Shown: positions 16,601-24,696 of the stretch, piece by piece
How positions within the stretch are numbered: the stretch's first letter is position 1
Layout of the letters: each line of letters starts with the position of its first letter
Source of the DNA: CAYPXN01 sp964470915
Lineage (GTDB): Bacteria; UBA10199; JADFYH01
Direction of reading: 5' to 3'
DNA length: 27,855 nucleotides
NCBI GenBank assembly: GCA_964470915.1
Contig: CAYYEM010000020.1
Span: 1 to 27,855 of the forward strand
The notes under the pieces: generated by a model
What the model was told of the DNA's origin: nothing
What the model saw: the letters and a program-made list of their open reading frames with translations, nothing else
Database searches by the model: none
Translations under genes and position numbers: made by a program

Positions 16601-19600
16601 CAAAATGTTGGATACCCGAGGGCAAATAAAGCTGTTCACGAATTCCTTGTTGCGCAAGATAGGCAGCCACTAACTGAAAACCAGCATCTAGCAAAGATGG
16701 ATACATCTGATATTTCTGGAAATCATAATCGTTTTCTTTTGAAAAACGAAGTAAGCCACAAGCTTCTTCCTGGGTTACAAATATTTGTTTTAATCCTTGA
16801 AAAGCACTCCCATAATTCAAACCCAAACTGTAAAGTTGAGAATAAAATGTCGTAACTTCTAAATTTGAGTATTGACTGTTTTGTAAAACTTCTGGAGAAA
16901 TCTTATCGACAAAAACAGTGTCTTTCTTCGTAACAAATTTAACATGCGCGCTGGCATGTTCTTTCCAGGAAGCCTCTGTTGAGTTGGCTTGTCTTGAAAA
17001 AATCTTTATTAAAGCCTCATCTTTAGTTTCTTTAAGAAGTAGCGTTCCGTATTCTACAAAAGACTCTTCTGAGATGAATAAGGCTTCTTTCATCTGCACA
17101 TTTTGCAATTCACATCTGAATTCAGGATTAAAAAAATGAGCGATAGCTAAAAAAGTCTCCACATAAGCAGCACCAGGAAAAACCACTTCGCCTTTAACTT
17201 GATGATCTTTAAGATAAGGCAAATAATCGAGAGAAAGCTTTTGAAGAAACTGAACTTCACTGCTGGGAGATGCTATTTTACTTCCCAATAATGGGTGTAT
17301 TTCGGTTTTAAAATTAATTCTTTTATTGTTTGCAGAAGTATCCAGCACCCAATATTTTTCCCTTTCAAAAGGATAAGTAGGAATTAGCATTTTAGGAAAC
17401 TGATGTTTCCCATAAAATGCTGACCACTTCGGAACAAAACCACTCAAATACAATTTACCTAAGGCTTCCAACAAACTGGAAGTATCTGGTTTGTTTTTTT
17501 TCAGACTCCACACCCAAGTGAGAGCTTTTTCCTGAGCACAGGCGCGTCCCATGCTTGATAAATGCGGCTCGGGTCCTAACTCTAAAAACACCTCGCATCG
17601 CTCTTTAAAAAGAGACTGCATTCCTTGGTAAAATAAAACCGGCTGTCGGAGATGTTCTCGCCAATATCGCGCATCGGGCTTTTGACCTTCTTCAAAAAAG
17701 TTTCCAGTCAAATTTGATAAAAGTTTTATTCTCGGCTCTTGATACAAAATATTTTTAGCAGCTTTTTCAAACTCATCCAAAATAGGGTCCATCAAGGGAG
17801 AATGAAAAGCATGAGAAACTGTCAGGATTTGGGTGCTTACATTTTGAGCAGAAAAATATCTGACAAATGATTCTACCCGTTCTTTCTTGCCTGAAATCAC
17901 AACATTGTTGGGCCCATTCACTCCAGCCACTGATACTTCATGAGCAAATGGTAAAATCGCTGATGCTACCAAATTCTCAGAAGCAGCGATCACAGCCATT
18001 GCCCCATCTTTTGGCAAACTCTGCATGAGACGTCCCCGCGCAGTTACCAGTGTCAAAGCTTCTTCCCAGCTCATCACACCCGCATAACAAGCTGCCACAT
18101 ATTCACCGATACTGTGCCCCATCACATACTCAGCTTCTATACCCCAAGATCGCCAAAGTTCTGCCATCGCATATTCCAAGACAAACAAAGCGGGTTGGGT
18201 ATAACAGGTTTCATGAATCAAACCTGATTCAGATTCTTCTGCAAACATGACCTTAAGCAAAGATTGTGGCAAAATCGGTTTTAAAATTTCATCGGCACGA
18301 TCAAAAATCTGCCGAACTAATGTTTCTTGTTGGTAAATTTTTTGAGCCATCCCAACATACTGTGATCCCTGACCTGTAAATAAAAAAGTCAATCTTGGTT
18401 TAGCGTAAGAAGACCGCTTCCCTGAAAATACAGCACTTGTTTTAGATTGAGAAAAGTCTTCAAGGTTTTTTTCAAGACTTTCCTTGGAATCAAAAATCAA
18501 AAAGGCTCGATGTTCAAAATCGGAACGGCCTGCATTAGTAGTCACTACAAAACTAGCCAATGAAGCCTCTGGAATATTTTTGATACTTTGTGCATAATGA
18601 GCTGCAACTTGCTTGAGCGCTTTTTCAGATTTGGCAGAAAATTTAATCATTTGGCTGTGATAAGGAATCTGATTTTCAGATGGCTTTAACTCAGATGCGG
18701 GAGCTTCTTGCAAAACCACACTCACATTGGCTCCACCAAAACCAAAGGAATTGATCCCTGCAAATCTTCCAGCACCTGTATTTTCCCAAGGGCTAAGTTC
18801 TAATGGAATTCTTAAAGGCATCTCATCGATCGGAATATAAGGATTGATTTTCTTAAAGTGCAAATGTGGTGGAATTTGTTTGTGTTGCAAAGACAAAACT
18901 ACTTTCATTAAACCTGCAACTCCTGAAGCAACTTCCAAGTGCCCAATATTGGTTTTTACAGATGAAATCCAACATTTATCTCCCTCTGGACGATTTTTCT
19001 TCAGAACATTCGCAATCGACTGAATTTCGATGGGATCACCCAACGGAGTCCCTGTACCATGAGCCTCAAAATAACTTAAATCTTTAGGCTCAACTCGAGC
19101 TTGACATAATGCAGACTCAATCACCTCTTCTTGAGCCTTACCATTTGGTGCGGTCAATCCATTGCTTTTACCATCTTGGTTGGTCGCTGTTCCCAAAATC
19201 AAAGCCAAAATTGGATCTCCATCACGGAGTGCTTCAGAATATCGTTTTAATACCAACACTCCGCAACCTTCACCTCGCACATAGCCATCTGCTGACTCAT
19301 CAAAGGTAGCACAACGTCCCTTCGTAGACATCATTCTGGCCTGTGAAAAAATAATGGTAGTATCTGGCATCAAAATTAAATTAACCCCACCCGCCAAAGC
19401 TAAATTTGATTCACCTTGCCTTAAACTTTGAACTGCCAGATGCAAAGCTGCCAAAGAGGATGAGCAGGCCGTATCCACTGCCAAACTGGGGCCCTTAAAA
19501 TTAAAAAGATATGAAATACGATTGGCTGCAATACTATGGGCATTTCCCGTACCGACGTAGGCATCTAACAAACATTGATTATCAGTATGTAATTGAAGGT

Positions 19601-19994
19601 AATCCGTACTGCCAATTCCGATAAATACACCTGTTTTTGAAGCAGACAAACTTTCAATGCGAAGCCCTGCTCTTTCCAAGGCTTCCCAGCTGGTTTCGAG
19701 CAGTAATCTTTGTTGAGGATCCATGCGAGAGGCTTCTCGAGGTGAAATCCCAAAAAACCGTGCATCAAACTCATCGACTTTTTCCAAAAAAGCACCCCAG
19801 CGAGTATTCATCTTATCGGAAGCACCTAGTGGATTATAGAACACATCTGCCTTCCACCTTTCAGATGGAATTTCTGTAATAGCATCTACGCCATTTTTGA
19901 GTAATTTCCAGAAAGCTTCGGGTGAGCTGGCTCCCGGAAAGCGACAAGCCATTCCAACTATAGCAATAGGTTCATGAGTAGGTTCCGGACGCAT
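13608..19994 (-). CDS. Type I polyketide synthase, fully reducing single module: KS-AT-DH-ER-KR-ACP
   Basis: About 2128 residues. The KS (about 5-425) has DTACSSS (Cys177), HGTGT and NIGHLE. The AT (about 535-830) has GHSIGE (Ser628) and HAFHS near 728, the pattern for malonyl-CoA. The DH has HQVKGEVVFP (His931) and LLDAGFQ (Asp1103). The ER has HAGAGGVG near 1564. The KR has TGALGGIG near 1758, Tyr1902 in SNYAAANAY, and an LRD version of the LDD loop that suggests B-type stereochemistry. The ACP has GLDSL (Ser2067). There is no methyltransferase or TE domain. All reducing domains look intact, so each cycle should add two fully saturated carbons; whether it acts once or iteratively is unknown. 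The ATG at 19994 is chosen because AAGGAG lies six bases upstream; an in-frame start at 20036 lacks this. It overlaps the ligase gene by 23 bp. Confidence 0.93.
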   Translation of the reverse strand: MRPEPTHEPIAIVGMACRFPGASSPEAFWKLLKNGVDAITEIPSERWKADVFYNPLGASDKMNTRWGAFLEKVDEFDARFFGISPREASRMDPQQRLLLETSWEALERAGLRIESLSASKTGVFIGIGSTDYLQLHTDNQCLLDAYVGTGNAHSIAANRISYLFNFKGPSLAVDTACSSSLAALHLAVQSLRQGESNLALAGGVNLILMPDTTIIFSQARMMSTKGRCATFDESADGYVRGEGCGVLVLKRYSEALRDGDPILALILGTATNQDGKSNGLTAPNGKAQEEVIESALCQARVEPKDLSYFEAHGTGTPLGDPIEIQSIANVLKKNRPEGDKCWISSVKTNIGHLEVASGVAGLMKVVLSLQHKQIPPHLHFKKINPYIPIDEMPLRIPLELSPWENTGAGRFAGINSFGFGGANVSVVLQEAPASELKPSENQIPYHSQMIKFSAKSEKALKQVAAHYAQSIKNIPEASLASFVVTTNAGRSDFEHRAFLIFDSKESLEKNLEDFSQSKTSAVFSGKRSSYAKPRLTFLFTGQGSQYVGMAQKIYQQETLVRQIFDRADEILKPILPQSLLKVMFAEESESGLIHETCYTQPALFVLEYAMAELWRSWGIEAEYVMGHSIGEYVAACYAGVMSWEEALTLVTARGRLMQSLPKDGAMAVIAASENLVASAILPFAHEVSVAGVNGPNNVVISGKKERVESFVRYFSAQNVSTQILTVSHAFHSPLMDPILDEFEKAAKNILYQEPRIKLLSNLTGNFFEEGQKPDARYWREHLRQPVLFYQGMQSLFKERCEVFLELGPEPHLSSMGRACAQEKALTWVWSLKKNKPDTSSLLEALGKLYLSGFVPKWSAFYGKHQFPKMLIPTYPFEREKYWVLDTSANNKRINFKTEIHPLLGSKIASPSSEVQFLQKLSLDYLPYLKDHQVKGEVVFPGAAYVETFLAIAHFFNPEFRCELQNVQMKEALFISEESFVEYGTLLLKETKDEALIKIFSRQANSTEASWKEHASAHVKFVTKKDTVFVDKISPEVLQNSQYSNLEVTTFYSQLYSLGLNYGSAFQGLKQIFVTQEEACGLLRFSKENDYDFQKYQMYPSLLDAGFQLVAAYLAQQGIREQLYLPSGIQHFELLEKCPAELWVRLRPVSIISSEAKKLKFDLEFVDVNGCLISQVRGFEIAALATQTSTKESSFLERLFYEWEWMPQEVSKENHTQNIDGDWLCFLPQDVRSDFLIETLAHQGGKITAVKVGDSFQNTSQGYEINPNHYDDFEKLCIDLKKSWSAYRGVLFAWDDENALPGFFHAMKSFLHQFSEVKPIYLMTQKAQAFDQTSYNLKASTLWGFARSFLLEHPEIFCKRIDYLDLRIEQEAWLRELASTTGEDQVLLRGNKRYVPRLRSANFEDKTNQNLQHLHIPEIGDYRLEIENPGTLEALTIKAFQRLIPQSHEIQVQVKSAALNFSDVLKTLGLYPGLPEGPVPIGIEFSGVVSAVGSEVQHYKIGDEVLGVAPFSFSSCVSTKEELLVHKPASLSFEEAATIPIAYLTAHYALNHLGRMRRGEKILIHAGAGGVGIAAIYLAKMAGLEIFATAGSPEKREFLKKLGVNHVMDSRSLDFADEIMQITQGKGVDLVLNSLAGDFIPKSISVLGAYGRFLEIGKIDIYQNSKVGLLPFQNNLSYFAIDLDRVLREKPEWIQVFLDEIVDYLRDKKIDPLPFTDFLIEDSSKAFRYMAQRKNIGKVVLNLSSSRRKSLWKEEGVYLITGALGGIGLELAQWMQQTGANRLALLGRSAPSTIAQGVIDKLRQKGCQVEVYRADVSKKEELQLVIDDLRQKKLTLRGIFHAAGILRDGIVLKQSMENFEEVLAPKIKGARYLDELTQGEKLDYFVMFSSLASVMGSPGQSNYAAANAYLDTLAHERQAKGLPALSIHWGPWAEVGMAAKAQGEVKQSTQGLRPLPLQKAFESLELLLSSYQKPEIIVADIQWSEMASLLPQIVKKYLLEDWIQADASLSNSREERGDNFKEYLLPLPSEERKAALVKMIQERVAKVLGTSAVNLSAESTLNSIGLDSLMAIEMKNDIEARLKTGLPMAFLLKGPSILQLAEYLNLQIENAKLNVALPNSNTSAPSVLQ

Positions 19995-22032
19995 GAGATA
20001 CTCCTTGATCCGAGAGATGTTTGGCCAGACTTTCAATATTAGGATATTGCCATAGTAAGGTAGGAGGAACTTTCCTGCCTAGCCAATCCTCTAATTCACC
20101 TGACAAACCTACTGCCTCCTTAGAGTCAAGCCCAAAACTCTGGAATGCCTGTTGAGGATCTACTTCGGTAATGGAAATTTGAAGTTTCTCAGCAATTTTT
20201 TCAATAAGCCATAACTCAATGGAACGATAATGATCTCGCTTTTTCAAGTTTGAAGCTGTTGGCATAGACTGGGGTGGAGCTGACTCTGGCGCTTTATCTT
20301 GCCATTCCCCAACAACTTCTAAGGTAGAATCGAGAAAAGCGCTTTTAGTTGCATGTCTTTGAATTTTTCCACTGGAAGTTTTGGGAACCATTCCTTTTTT
20401 TACAAGAAGAATATGATGGACATGGAGTTCATGATGAGTAGCGATTGTCTCACGAATTTTTTGATATAAGCTTTGATCCAAATCAGCTTGAATGTTTTTA
20501 TCTTCTACTTCCCAGACTAAAATCAGCTTTTCTTCTCCCTTTTCAGTCACTGAAAAAGCTGCTCCACAACCTGCTCTCAATGGCAAATGAAGCTTTTCGA
20601 TACTCAACTCAACATCTTGCGGATAATGGTTCGCGCCATTAAAAATCATCATATCTTTGATTCGACCCGTAACGTAAAGTTCTCCTTCGCTCAAAAAACC
20701 TAAATCTCCCGTTCGAAGGTAAAAGGTAGAAGGTGTTGAGGATTGGTCTTTCTCTTTCAAACAAGCCTTAAATACTTTTTCTGTTTCTACAGGTTTTTTC
20801 CAATAACCCTGAGCAATGCTTTTTCCAGATACCCAAATTTCACCTACTCTTTGAGCATCAAGTTCTAAACCTGTTTCTGAATCAACAATTTTAATTTCCT
20901 GTCCTGGCAAAGTATTCCCACAAGCTACCATCTGAAAATGAGACTTTTCATCCTGACGAACCTGATGGGCTTCAAGCGCTTTTTTATCAATGTTTAGTGA
21001 GTGAATGGGTGTCATTTTTTTCCCACCCGATACAATAAGAGTAGCTTCCGCTAATCCATAACAAGGGTAAAAGGCTTCGGTCTTAAAACCACAAGGTGCA
21101 AACGTTTCACTAAAACGACGAATTGTTTCCAGTTGAACTGGTTCTGCCCCACTAAAAGCTAGTGTCCAGGAGCTTAAATTTAGTTCTTTCAAAATTTCAG
21201 GCTTTGCTTTTCTCACACATAAATCATAAGCAAAATTAGGTGCACCACTGGTAGTCCCTTTGTACTTTGAAATAGCCTGAAGCCAGCGCAGAGGTTTTTG
21301 CAAAAAATCTAAAGGAGAAAAAAGAACAGAACTAATTCCCGCATACATGGGTTCGATAATACCGCCAATCAAACCCATATCATGATAAGGAGGAAGCCAG
21401 GAAACCCCACGAGTATTATCATCTACGCCAAAAGCATGATGAATCAAAGCCAGATTATAAAGTAAGTTTTCATGGGATAACTTGACTCCCTTAGGCTCTC
21501 CCGTAGATCCAGAAGTGTACTGTAAAAAGGCAAGATCTTGAGATTTGATTGAAATGGAACGATAATCACTTGCCTTAATATCAGAAACTTCATCGGTCGC
21601 AATCCATTGTAGTTGAGTCAACTCAGGAGCTTCTTGAAATAAAAACTCGGCCATACTTTTAATCATTTGAGTTGTTAAAATTACTTTTGCTTCTGAGTCT
21701 CGGATAATGGAAAGTAAACGAGGTAAAGTACGCGCTAAACGATTGGCATCCGGAGGATAAGCAGGAACTGCAACAACTCGAGCGTAAAGACAGCCAAAAA
21801 ATGCGCTAATGTAGTCTAAACTTGGGGGATATAGCAGCAAGGCTCTTTCGTCTGATTTGACGCTATTTTGTAATAAAGCTGCAACTCGAGATGCTTCATT
21901 ATGCAAGCCTTGGTAGGTCAAAGTGGCTTCTTCTGTTTCACCATCTAACAAAAAAGTATAAAGAACCTCTTCTTTTTTTTCTTGGGCTTTTTCAAAAAGC
22001 AATTCTACCAAATTTTCATTTTTGATTTTCAT
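19972..22032 (-). CDS. Fatty acyl-AMP ligase fused to an acyl carrier protein (FAAL-ACP)
   Basis: A 686-residue two-domain protein. The adenylating domain has the P-loop YTSGSTGEPKG near residue 171, SWLPPYHDMGLIGG, YGLAEATL, TGDLGF and the catalytic lysine in SSGKIQR (Lys556). The sequence resembles FadD32-like FAALs rather than CoA ligases; the diagnostic FAAL insertion seems present but I cannot align it here. The C-terminal ACP (about 605-680) carries FGLDSKEA with phosphopantetheine Ser637. The enzyme should activate a fatty acid as acyl-AMP and load it on its own ACP, which then primes the KS of the downstream PKS. It sits 12 bp after the Wzz-like gene and its end overlaps the PKS start. 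The Shine-Dalgarno sequence is weak, suggesting coupling to the upstream gene. Confidence 0.92.
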   Translation of the reverse strand: MKIKNENLVELLFEKAQEKKEEVLYTFLLDGETEEATLTYQGLHNEASRVAALLQNSVKSDERALLLYPPSLDYISAFFGCLYARVVAVPAYPPDANRLARTLPRLLSIIRDSEAKVILTTQMIKSMAEFLFQEAPELTQLQWIATDEVSDIKASDYRSISIKSQDLAFLQYTSGSTGEPKGVKLSHENLLYNLALIHHAFGVDDNTRGVSWLPPYHDMGLIGGIIEPMYAGISSVLFSPLDFLQKPLRWLQAISKYKGTTSGAPNFAYDLCVRKAKPEILKELNLSSWTLAFSGAEPVQLETIRRFSETFAPCGFKTEAFYPCYGLAEATLIVSGGKKMTPIHSLNIDKKALEAHQVRQDEKSHFQMVACGNTLPGQEIKIVDSETGLELDAQRVGEIWVSGKSIAQGYWKKPVETEKVFKACLKEKDQSSTPSTFYLRTGDLGFLSEGELYVTGRIKDMMIFNGANHYPQDVELSIEKLHLPLRAGCGAAFSVTEKGEEKLILVWEVEDKNIQADLDQSLYQKIRETIATHHELHVHHILLVKKGMVPKTSSGKIQRHATKSAFLDSTLEVVGEWQDKAPESAPPQSMPTASNLKKRDHYRSIELWLIEKIAEKLQISITEVDPQQAFQSFGLDSKEAVGLSGELEDWLGRKVPPTLLWQYPNIESLAKHLSDQGVSHASGTYS

Positions 22033-22044
22033 GAGGTGAATCTT

Positions 22045-23135
22045 TTATTTTCTAGAAGCCTCAGCAATTTTCATTTTCTCAATGTACTCAAGGAAAAAAA
22101 CATAAAAAATTGAGAAAAACAAACCCGCCATGAAGGCAATAGAAACATTCATCATGGGAATCGGACTTGCTGGCTTAATTGGTACCACCGCCTTATCAAC
22201 GACTTGAAAGGAGAGATCTTCTTTGGCTTCTTCAATTTTGGCGAGTTCATATTGTTGAACCAGCAAAGCATTCACTCGACCCAAAAGTTCTCTTTGCAAG
22301 GTCATGTACTGTAAATAAACCTGAGAAGGAACATTCTGAACCACGCCTGACTTTTCAGCCGCTTCCACCTTTTGATTAATATCCTGCTTTTCTTGCTGCA
22401 ACTGAGCAAGGCTCAAACGAACTTCTTCCAAACTTTGTGGGGTTTCCACCATTTTTCCAATATCTACATCGAGCTGAGGCTGCACACTCGAAATTCTATT
22501 TGCATTATAAAATTGATTTAACTTTTTTCCCGCCTCCAAAAGCTGAATCTTGTTTTCTCGAACTTGTTCTTCAATAAAAATACGATTCCGCTTGGCAACC
22601 GTGACATCGTTTTTTTCAATAAATTCTTGTAAATCAAGCAACATGCGATTGGTAACTGCCGCAGCCAATACAGGATCTTTCATTGTAGTTTGAATTTTAA
22701 TCAAACCTGTTTTTTTATCATCGGTTATTTTTAATATTTTCTTACGCATCACACTGACCGCATCTTCAAGAGTAGGAATATTTCCCCTCCTATCTGCTTT
22801 AAAAGCCTTCGCTTGAGGATCCCATCTTTTTTTAAAAAGAACAGGCATTAAGTTCATTTGTTGAATGACCTTTTCCGTGAGAGTTCGGCTTTTCAAGAAA
22901 TTAACCAGCTGGGCTGATTTTTGAGCGCCTGGACCTCCTGTCAAACTNNNNNNNNNNNNNNNNNNNNNNNNNNNNNNNNNNNNNNNNNNNNNNNNNNNNN
23001 NNNNNNNNNNNNNNNNNNNNNNNNNNNNNNNNNNNNNNNNNNNNNNNATCCAGGAGCAGGGTACCAAGGATATGGGTAAGGAGGGGGTATTGATTGAACA
23101 ACCTGAGCATCTTGAACATTTGTTTTTGGATCCAT
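22045..23135 (-). CDS. Wzz-like chain-length determinant / polysaccharide co-polymerase (interrupted by assembly gap)
   Basis: The gene starts at ATG 23135 (AAAAGG four bases upstream) with a proline- and tyrosine-rich N-terminus, MDPKTNVQDAQVV...PPPYPYPWYPAPG. It enters a 100-N gap and continues in a different apparent frame from 22947 to the stop at 22045. The frame change is explained by the arbitrary gap length. The visible part is periplasmic: a KSRTLTEKVIQQMNL segment, KIQTTMKDPVLAAAVTNRML, and coiled-coil-prone stretches around EEQVRENKIQLLEAGKKLNQF and LRELLGRVNALL-like sequence. It ends with the PASPIP proline motif and a membrane helix (VSIAFMAGLFFSIFYVFFL). The first helix must lie in the gap. 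No BY-kinase domain follows. It sits 13 bp behind the Wza-like gene and 12 bp before FAAL. Confidence 0.85.
22948..23047. other. Assembly gap of exactly 100 N
   Basis: The run of 100 N is the conventional placeholder for a gap of unknown length. It falls within the Wzz-like gene, so the first membrane helix and the early periplasmic part are missing. The frame changes across it, and apparent open frames that read through the N run should be ignored. Confidence 0.97.
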
Positions 23136-23148
23136 AAAACCTTTTTAA

Positions 23149-24363
23149 TTAACGGTCACGAATAACAATGGCCGTGGTAGTGGCAGACAGTCCGAGAGAA
23201 ATCAGAGAAGTAATCACACTCACCCAAGTTTCACGACTAAAGAATTTCTCCGGCACATAAAGTGTATCTCCCGGGTTAATCAAATATTGCGAATCGGGCT
23301 TTATTTTCTTTTCTTTTCCATCGGGGGAAACCACTTTTACATAACCTTTAGACATCCGAGTGGTTCCTCCTGCTAGAGCTAAATAATTTGATAGCTTGTA
23401 ATATTGGTTAAAATTGTAGGCCCCTGGTACTTCTACAGCTCCAATGACAAATACTCGGTCTTCATAAGAAGGATAAAAAAGAGTGTCATTCGGAAATTTT
23501 CTAATATTATAATCAAAAGTATTTTTAGCGGTCAGGATATGGGGAATCACGACCACATCCCCACTTTCGAGATTAAAAGCATTCAAGTCTTGGAGATTAT
23601 CAGGGACCTCTATCACTTGCTTATTTTCATTTTCATCATAACGAACCACCTTCACCATTTCTTTTAAAGCTACTCCTTGTGCAAAACCTCCTGCTAATTG
23701 GACTAAATCCTGGAGGTCTTTTTCATTTTTTAATTCATAAGTTCCGGGCCTTAAAACAGCACCTTGAATCTCAACCACTTTCTTTTTCACTGGAATAAAG
23801 ATCACTTCATTATCCATTAGATAAGGATTATCCTGAAGCTGACCGAAAACCTTGTAAGCCAAAAGATCGATTTTCTTGGTAGCTCCGCCCGGTCTTCGAA
23901 TCTCGATATTGCGTTCAGAACCATGCTTCCGAATTCCTCCTGCCATCAACAAGGCTTCAGATACTCGAGTCGAAGCAGGAATACGATAAGTACCTGGTCT
24001 GTAAACTTCTCCTAAAACATGGATTTGATAAATAATTCCGCCTGCAGAAGAACCTAAGGAAGACATACCACCCATCCCTTGCGCCCCTGAAGAACCCAAG
24101 ATTCCTGCGCCTCCAAGAGGATCTGCTCCCTTTCCTCCTATAGCTCCGGCTCCTCCCACATCGCCGGGAACCCGCGTACTCGAACCATTATAGGATGGCT
24201 TGTCGGTTCTAAAACTCTTTCCAGTGCCATCATCATCATTAATGTCTTCCTTAACAAAAATGCCCCTTCCTTGAGCTTGCAGAAGTGGAAGGAAAGCTAC
24301 TTGAAATAAAAGTGAGAAAATAAGCCATACACTTAAAAATCTGAATGATTTTAATTTTATCAT
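23149..24363 (-). CDS. Wza/BexD-like outer-membrane polysaccharide export protein with SLBB domains
   Basis: About 404 residues from the ATG at 24363. A signal peptide (FRFLSVWLIFSLLFQVAFLPLLQAQG) is followed by a glycine-rich low-complexity segment. Three SLBB-type beta-grasp units come next: IHVLGEVYRPGTYRIP, VEIQGAVLRPGTYEL and VFVIGAVEVPGAYNF, each followed by an L-A-G-G element. A C-terminal hydrophobic helix (SVITSLISLGLSATTTAIVI) could span the membrane. I see no clear lipobox. Such proteins form the outer-membrane channel for capsule or exopolysaccharide, working with the Wzz-like protein encoded 13 bp downstream. An in-frame start at 24489 would add 42 residues before the signal peptide and would run through the predicted promoter; the ATG at 24363 with AAGGGA upstream is preferred. 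Confidence 0.87.
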   Translation of the reverse strand: MIKLKSFRFLSVWLIFSLLFQVAFLPLLQAQGRGIFVKEDINDDDGTGKSFRTDKPSYNGSSTRVPGDVGGAGAIGGKGADPLGGAGILGSSGAQGMGGMSSLGSSAGGIIYQIHVLGEVYRPGTYRIPASTRVSEALLMAGGIRKHGSERNIEIRRPGGATKKIDLLAYKVFGQLQDNPYLMDNEVIFIPVKKKVVEIQGAVLRPGTYELKNEKDLQDLVQLAGGFAQGVALKEMVKVVRYDENENKQVIEVPDNLQDLNAFNLESGDVVVIPHILTAKNTFDYNIRKFPNDTLFYPSYEDRVFVIGAVEVPGAYNFNQYYKLSNYLALAGGTTRMSKGYVKVVSPDGKEKKIKPDSQYLINPGDTLYVPEKFFSRETWVSVITSLISLGLSATTTAIVIRDR

Positions 24364-24388
24364 GGATTCCCTTTTTATTGAGCTGATG

Positions 24389-24417
24389 GATCTACCTGAC
24401 TTAAAGCGCAGTGTCAA
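24389..24417 (-). promoter_or_regulatory. Candidate sigma-70-type promoter of the Wza-Wzz-FAAL-PKS operon
   Basis: On the minus strand a perfect TTGACA (plus-strand 24412-24417) is separated by 17 bp from TAGATC (24389-24394), a three-of-six match to the -10 box. Transcription would start near 24382, leaving a leader of about 18 bases with AAGGGA before the ATG at 24363. This agrees with the shorter start chosen for the Wza-like gene. The -10 match is weak, so this is a candidate only. Confidence 0.45.
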
Positions 24418-24519
24418 CCTTTGGCCACAATCATGGGGATTCGCATAACTCTTCCAAACCTGCAAAACGAGCGACCTCTTCTCTCTCAATCACTTGCAAC
24501 TTATGCTGACTCATTTATA

Positions 24520-24558
24520 GTGTCCGATTTCCGGAATTTGTGTCCAGAAAACGGACAC
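24520..24558 (+). promoter_or_regulatory. Tandem palindromic operator (candidate enhancer-binding-protein sites)
   Basis: The right site is a perfect inverted repeat GTGTCC-N7-GGACAC (24540-24558). The left site has GTGTCC-N7-GGAATT (24520-24538), the same half-site and spacing with a degenerate second half. The two start exactly 20 bp apart, about two helical turns, so bound dimers would lie on the same face of the DNA. A larger palindrome, AGTGTCCG...CGGACACT, links the outer arms. Their position about 80-115 bp before the predicted sigma-54 start is typical of NtrC-family activator sites. Confidence 0.55.
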
Positions 24559-24608
24559 TTTGAATTTCACCTTTTCTTTTAAACCCTTCATTTTCCTACA
24601 AAACACTT

Positions 24609-24625
24609 TTGGCATCCAATCTGCA
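24609..24625 (+). promoter_or_regulatory. Candidate sigma-54 (-24/-12) promoter
   Basis: TTGGCA (24609-24614) and TGCA (24622-24625) give the diagnostic GG-N10-GC spacing of RpoN promoters. Most other consensus positions around the -24 box agree, while the C and G after TGGCA and one T before TGC do not. Predicted transcription start is near 24636, about 60 bases before the ATG at 24697, with AGGAG in the leader. The tandem operator upstream strengthens the call. Confidence 0.6.
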
Positions 24626-24696
24626 TTGTTCTTTCTACAACAACCCGTGAAGAAGAAGGATCTCACTTCTCTTCAAAATAATAACAGGAGAATTTT

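Larger units (their letters stand above)
24364..24696. other. Divergent 333-bp intergenic regulatory region
   Basis: This is the longest stretch without a supported gene. Leftwards it carries the sigma-70-like promoter of the Wza-like operon. Rightwards it carries two tandem palindromic operators (24520-24558), a sigma-54-type promoter (24609-24625) and an AGGAG ribosome-binding site at 24686-24690. An open frame running to 24489 on the minus strand covers its left part, but I do not regard it as coding. Confidence 0.6.

Noticed and set aside
14000..17300. A C-methyltransferase domain between DH and ER of the PKS
   Set aside because: The region has no SAM-binding glycine motif and reads as the non-catalytic structural half of the ketoreductase.
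19995..20036. Longer PKS start at 20036, 14 codons upstream
   Set aside because: The ATG at 19994 has AAGGAG at ideal distance and fits the usual start of a KS domain just before EPIAIVGMACRFPG.
24364..24489. A 42-codon N-terminal extension of the Wza-like gene from an upstream ATG at 24489
   Set aside because: It precedes a good signal peptide that starts at 24363, lacks a clear ribosome-binding site, and overlaps the TTGACA-N17-TAGATC promoter candidate.
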